A stretch of DNA of 7,430 nt from Desulfovibrio sp. (GTDB lineage Bacteria > Desulfobacterota > Desulfovibrionia > Desulfovibrionales > Desulfovibrionaceae): NCBI GenBank assembly GCA_020217165.1, contig JAIWOE010000183.1, positions 1-7,430 on the forward strand. The letters are read 5' to 3'. Shown piece by piece: positions 4,558-7,430 of the stretch (position 1 is the stretch's first letter; every line of letters begins with the position of its first letter). Made by a program: the position numbers and the translations under genes. Under the pieces are notes generated by a model that had not been told where the DNA came from, ran no database searches, and worked only from the letters and a program-made list of their open reading frames with translations.

Positions 4558-5826
4558 ATGCATCCCCGTTTGATTTGTTACACGCTGCTCCTCACGCTGT
4601 GCGTGGCCGTTTCGCCTGCGTACGGCCAGGGCAAGGCGGAAAACCGATACGATCCCCTCAAACGGTTCAGTCAGGTGCTGGACATGGTGGAAACGTACTA
4701 CGTGCGCGACGTGAACCGCCAGGAACTAGTGGAAAACGCCGTGAGCGGCATGCTGGAAAAACTGGATCCGCACTCGTCCTTCATGGACAAGGAAGCCTTT
4801 GCCGAAATGCAGGTCAGCACCTCCGGCGAGTTTTCGGGCATTGGCATCGAAATCGGTTCCAAGGATGGCCGGCTCATCGTCATTTCCCCCATTGAGGATA
4901 CCCCTGCCTTCCGCGCCGGCTTGCGTACCGGAGACATGATTCTGGAAATCGACGGCAAATCCACCCAGGGCATGACCCTGGTGGACGCCGTGAAGCTCAT
5001 CCGCGGCCCCAAGGGCACGGAAGTGCTGCTGACCATTTTGCACAAGAACAGCCGCACGCCGGAAAAGATCTCCATCCTGCGGGACACCATCCCCATCATC
5101 AGCGTCAAGAGCGAAGTGCTTGAGGATGGCATCCTCTACCTGAGGCTCAACAAATTCAATGAGCACTCCACCGAGGAAATGGAAAGCGCCCTGGCCGCCT
5201 TTCGTAAGAAGGGCCGGCCCCTCAAGGGCGTGATCCTGGACCTGCGCAACAACCCCGGTGGCCTGCTGGATCAGGCTGTGAGCGTGACGGATCTTTTCCT
5301 TTCCGAAGGGATGATCGTCTACATCCAGGGCCGCGACAAACGCAACCGCAAGGACTTTACAGCCTCGCGCTCCAGCAACGACATCACCGTGCCCATGGTC
5401 ACCCTCATCAACGCCGGCTCCGCCTCGGCCTCGGAAATCGTGGCCGGCGCCCTGCAGGATCACAAGCGCTCCCTGCTCATCGGCGAGCCCACCTTCGGCA
5501 AGGGCTCGGTGCAGACCATCATCCCCCTGTCCGACGGCGCTGGCATGAAGCTGACCACGGCCCTGTATTACACCCCCAGCGGCCGCACCATCCAGGCCGA
5601 AGGCATCAAGCCCGACATGCACGTGCCCTTGGCCACGGAAGATCTCAATGCCCTGGCCGACCTGCGAGAAAAGGACCTCACCAGGCACCTGGAAAACAAC
5701 CGCAAGGACCAGGCAGATCCGGCCACGCAATCCAGCAGGGTGCAGGAGCTTCTGGAAAAGGACAACCAGCTGCGGCTTGCCCTGCAGTTTGTCAAAAATC
5801 CGCCCGCCGGCTTTGGCCCCAAATAG
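4558..5826 (+). CDS. ctpA: S41 carboxyl-terminal processing protease (CtpA-type)
   Basis: A 422-residue secreted serine protease. An N-terminal signal peptide (about residues 1-23, cleavage after AYG) directs it to the periplasm. It is followed by the family's N-terminal helical region (YYV, LDPHSSFM), a PDZ domain (about 88-165, FSGIGIEIG, FRAGLRTGDMILEIDG) and the S41 catalytic core. The Ser-Lys dyad is Ser290 in GSASASE and Lys315 in FGKGSVQT, 25 residues apart as in other Ctp proteases, with Gln319 four residues on. LDLRNNPGG is also conserved. Such enzymes trim or degrade envelope proteins near their C-termini, in several species including peptidoglycan hydrolases. ATG 4558 is chosen over ATG 4543 because GGAGG (4545-4549) lies 8 nt before it and would be inside the longer form. 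Next to an amidase activator, a role in controlling wall hydrolysis is a reasonable inference. Intact and ordinary in length. Confidence 0.95.
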   Translation: MHPRLICYTLLLTLCVAVSPAYGQGKAENRYDPLKRFSQVLDMVETYYVRDVNRQELVENAVSGMLEKLDPHSSFMDKEAFAEMQVSTSGEFSGIGIEIGSKDGRLIVISPIEDTPAFRAGLRTGDMILEIDGKSTQGMTLVDAVKLIRGPKGTEVLLTILHKNSRTPEKISILRDTIPIISVKSEVLEDGILYLRLNKFNEHSTEEMESALAAFRKKGRPLKGVILDLRNNPGGLLDQAVSVTDLFLSEGMIVYIQGRDKRNRKDFTASRSSNDITVPMVTLINAGSASASEIVAGALQDHKRSLLIGEPTFGKGSVQTIIPLSDGAGMKLTTALYYTPSGRTIQAEGIKPDMHVPLATEDLNALADLREKDLTRHLENNRKDQADPATQSSRVQELLEKDNQLRLALQFVKNPPAGFGPK

Positions 5827-5853
5827 GACCATTGCACGGTAATCCACGTGGTT

Positions 5854-5879
5854 GCCGGGCCAGGAACTCCTGGCCCGGC
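5854..5879 (+). terminator. Perfect 11-bp hairpin after ctp, without T-tract
   Basis: GCCGGGCCAGG (5854-5864) and its exact reverse complement (5869-5879) flank the loop AACT, starting 27 nt after the protease stop codon. The stem is very GC-rich and would form in RNA of either strand, but no T-run follows on either side. It may be a partial or Rho-assisted terminator, an mRNA 3'-end stabiliser, or a protein-binding dyad. Its presence argues that the next gene starts downstream, not at TTG 5852. Confidence 0.5.
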
Positions 5880-5932
5880 GTGCCTGCTCCGACCATGCCT
5901 GCCTGGCTGCACTGACTTCCGATCCCCTTGTC

Positions 5933-7369
5933 ATGACTGTGTTTCCCCACTGCCTTTCCTGCCTGCGCGTGGCGCCCTCCCTTGTGGTGCCGGGGGGGCG
6001 GTGGATGGCACTATGGCTGACGCTGCTCTTGTGCTGCGCGGCGCTGCTCCCGGCCGCCGTTGCCGCGCCGGGGGAGACGGGGACGGCCGCGCCGGGAGTG
6101 TTCGAGCAGTCCCGCATCGTTGCACCTTCGCCTGCGCCTCTTGCCAATGCCACCCCGGGGCTTTATCCGCCCGACTTGCCATCCGATTTGCCTCCCGTGC
6201 TGCCGCCAATCCAGCCGCCAATCCAGCCACGGGTACAGCCTTCCGACCCTGCGCCAAGTCATCCCGCGGATTCCCCTACTCACATCACCCGGCCCGTGGT
6301 GCACCCGGACGCCTTTGAAGAGGCCCTGGGCGCCCCCATGGAACTGACGGTACGACAGGTGGATGCCGCTCTGCTGGAGGCCTTGCAACGGTGCGGCCTC
6401 CCCCCCGAGCGTCTGGAACTGCTGGAGGTGGGGCAGCGGTCCGCCACGGAGCATGGCTACCTGTTTCAGCGCCTGTCCCTGCGGCTGCAGGCGGATGCCG
6501 CCCCCCTGATGCAGACCTTGCGTCAGCTCCTGGCCGTGCAGGTGCCCCGCGCCAGCCTGGAGCCGGTGCGGCCGGCCCTGTGGCGCATCCGCATTCTGGA
6601 CCGGGTGACCCACGAGCTGGCATTGTCCTCCTCCGAGGCGCCGGAATTCCGCGCCGTGGAGGGCGCGCGGCTGTCCATTGTCATTGATGACATGGGCGCC
6701 AGCCTGACCCAGGCCCGGGAGCTGCTGGCCGTGCGCGCACCGGTGGTCTTTTCCATCCTGCCATACACCGAGCATGCCCGCGAAGTGGCAGAGCTGGCAC
6801 ACGCCGCCGGCCGCGAGGTGCTGGTGCACCTGCCCATGGAGCCCATGAAACTGCGGATTTCCCCGGGGCGGGATGCCCTGCTGGTGGGCATGGACGCCGC
6901 CACCATCTCCCGACTGACCCGCATCAACCTGGCCAGCGTGCCCCATGCCGTGGGCGTGAACAACCACATGGGGTCCCGCTTCACCCAGCACGCCGAGCTG
7001 GTGCGACCGGCCCTGGAGGAGATCCAGGCGCAGGGGCTCTTTGTCCTGGACTCCCTGACCCACGAACGCTCCCGCCTGGCCCAGATCTCCCGGGACATGG
7101 GCATCCCCACCTACCGGCGCGACGTGTTTCTGGATGTGGTACGGGACGCCTCCACCATTCTGCACCAGATTCGCAAGGCGGAGCACCTGGCTCTGCAGCA
7201 CGGCCAGGCCATCGCCATCGGGCATCCGTACCCGGAAACCTTCGAGGCCCTGCGTCGCTGGGAGGCTGCCCCCCGGCCCGGCGTCACCGCGGTGCGCCTC
7301 TCGGAGCTGGAGGTGCTCAATGGCTATGCCGGCCTGCCCTGGCCTGGCGCCGCGCCACCCGGTCAGTAG
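5933..7369 (+). CDS. Secreted divergent polysaccharide deacetylase (YibQ family)
   Basis: A 478-residue protein in three parts. An N-terminal hydrophobic export signal (WMALWLTLLLCCAALLPA, ending AVAA) leads into a Pro-rich linker with PPIQPPIQP repeats. Next is a mid-region of about 120 residues that I do not recognise. The C-terminal domain (about 245-460) is the divergent polysaccharide deacetylase. Its visible motifs are IVIDDMG (Asp252, Asp253), HLPMEP, VNNHMGSRF, FLD and IGHPYPET. The family has an NodB-like fold with putative metal ligands; its substrate is not established. In E. coli the family member YibQ is encoded beside EnvC, so the neighbourhood supports an envelope or cell-separation role. 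The start is uncertain: ATG 5933 has no ribosome binding site. ATG 6005 (454 residues) follows a G7 run at 5992-5998 but gives a signal without positive charge, and GTG 5984 is a third option. The domain assignment does not depend on this. Confidence 0.87.
   Translation: MTVFPHCLSCLRVAPSLVVPGGRWMALWLTLLLCCAALLPAAVAAPGETGTAAPGVFEQSRIVAPSPAPLANATPGLYPPDLPSDLPPVLPPIQPPIQPRVQPSDPAPSHPADSPTHITRPVVHPDAFEEALGAPMELTVRQVDAALLEALQRCGLPPERLELLEVGQRSATEHGYLFQRLSLRLQADAAPLMQTLRQLLAVQVPRASLEPVRPALWRIRILDRVTHELALSSSEAPEFRAVEGARLSIVIDDMGASLTQARELLAVRAPVVFSILPYTEHAREVAELAHAAGREVLVHLPMEPMKLRISPGRDALLVGMDAATISRLTRINLASVPHAVGVNNHMGSRFTQHAELVRPALEEIQAQGLFVLDSLTHERSRLAQISRDMGIPTYRRDVFLDVVRDASTILHQIRKAEHLALQHGQAIAIGHPYPETFEALRRWEAAPRPGVTAVRLSELEVLNGYAGLPWPGAAPPGQ
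6206..6229 (+). repeat. 12-bp tandem duplication in proline-rich linker
   Basis: CCAATCCAGCCG is followed directly by CCAATCCAGCCA, encoding the repeated Pro-Ile-Gln-Pro of the deacetylase linker. The unit is a multiple of three, so copy-number changes would keep the frame. It looks like a recent duplication in a disordered spacer. Confidence 0.75.
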
Positions 7370-7430
7370 GGGCAGGCGCTGTCGGGAAATCGTACGATGT
7401 CGCTTGTCCGTCATTGCCAAGGGCCGCAAT
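7370..7430. other. Right-edge intergenic sequence
   Basis: The 61 nt after the deacetylase stop show no gene, hairpin terminator or promoter that I can support. The only structure is a perfect 10-bp palindrome ATCGTACGAT (7389-7398), too short to interpret. Confidence 0.35.

Noticed and set aside
5869..5890. Sigma-54-like element (TGGCCC followed by TGC)
   Set aside because: The match to TGGCAC-N5-TTGC is poor and it overlaps the arm of the perfect hairpin, which explains the GC pattern better.
5852..5932. TTG 5852 as the deacetylase start
   Set aside because: It places a perfect 11-bp hairpin in the first codons, has no ribosome binding site and puts the signal peptide about 50 residues from the N-terminus.
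4726..6153. 475-codon minus-strand ORF opposite the protease gene
   Set aside because: Shadow of an intact S41 protease with a catalytic dyad; the translation has no recognisable domain.
6011..7429. 472-codon minus-strand ORF opposite the deacetylase gene
   Set aside because: Shadow frame: the plus-strand reading shows deacetylase motifs, while the antisense product is Gly/His/Gln-rich without motifs.

Overview
The window is about 7.4 kb of GC-rich bacterial DNA packed with housekeeping-type genes. Gene content and protein style (a WWP-type endonuclease III-like protein, a glycine-rich single-RRM protein, and an envC-like / C-terminal protease / divergent polysaccharide deacetylase run) suggest a Gram-negative deltaproteobacterium, most likely a Desulfovibrio-like sulfate reducer. 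This placement is inference from recognised families; no rRNA or other taxonomic marker is present. I see no mobile element, CRISPR array, tRNA or rRNA.

Layout. (1) 2-508, +: the 3' part of a ThiF/MoeB/HesA-type E1-like protein that enters from the left edge. (2) 509-708: a convergent gap with G-runs and a very good intrinsic terminator (638-670) serving the gene on the minus strand. (3) 709-1026, -: a glycine-rich RRM RNA-binding protein with a strong AGGAG-type ribosome binding site and a near-consensus sigma-70 promoter (1201-1229), which predicts a roughly 168-nt leader. (4) 1027-1399: a 373-nt divergent regulatory region with an AT-rich island and several inverted repeats on the prmA side. 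(5) 1400-2299, +: prmA, ribosomal protein L11 methyltransferase. (6) 2387-3037, +: an endonuclease III-family DNA glycosylase-like protein in which the lyase lysine is replaced by Glu and the fourth Fe-S cysteine is missing. (7) 3034-4336, +: an EnvC-like amidase activator overlapping gene 6 by a GTGA. Its signal peptide and its coiled-coil/LytM body lie in different frames, separated by a run of 16 C. (8) 4558-5826, +: a secreted S41 (CtpA-type) protease with an intact Ser-Lys dyad. (9) about 5933-7369, +: a secreted divergent polysaccharide deacetylase (YibQ family). (10) 7370-7430: nothing recognisable.

How the genes fit together. Genes 7-9 form a coherent envelope module: a periplasmic activator of septal peptidoglycan amidases, a periplasmic processing protease, and a carbohydrate-deacetylase-like protein. 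All three have N-terminal export signals. EnvC and the YibQ family are also neighbours in enterobacteria, so the association is known.

The most interesting observation is the C16 tract immediately after the EnvC signal peptide. As written (16 C) the exported protein is out of frame; 15 or 18 C would restore it. This is either a homopolymer sequencing error or a slipped-strand ON/OFF switch on a cell-division and cell-separation regulator. The sequence alone cannot tell these apart.
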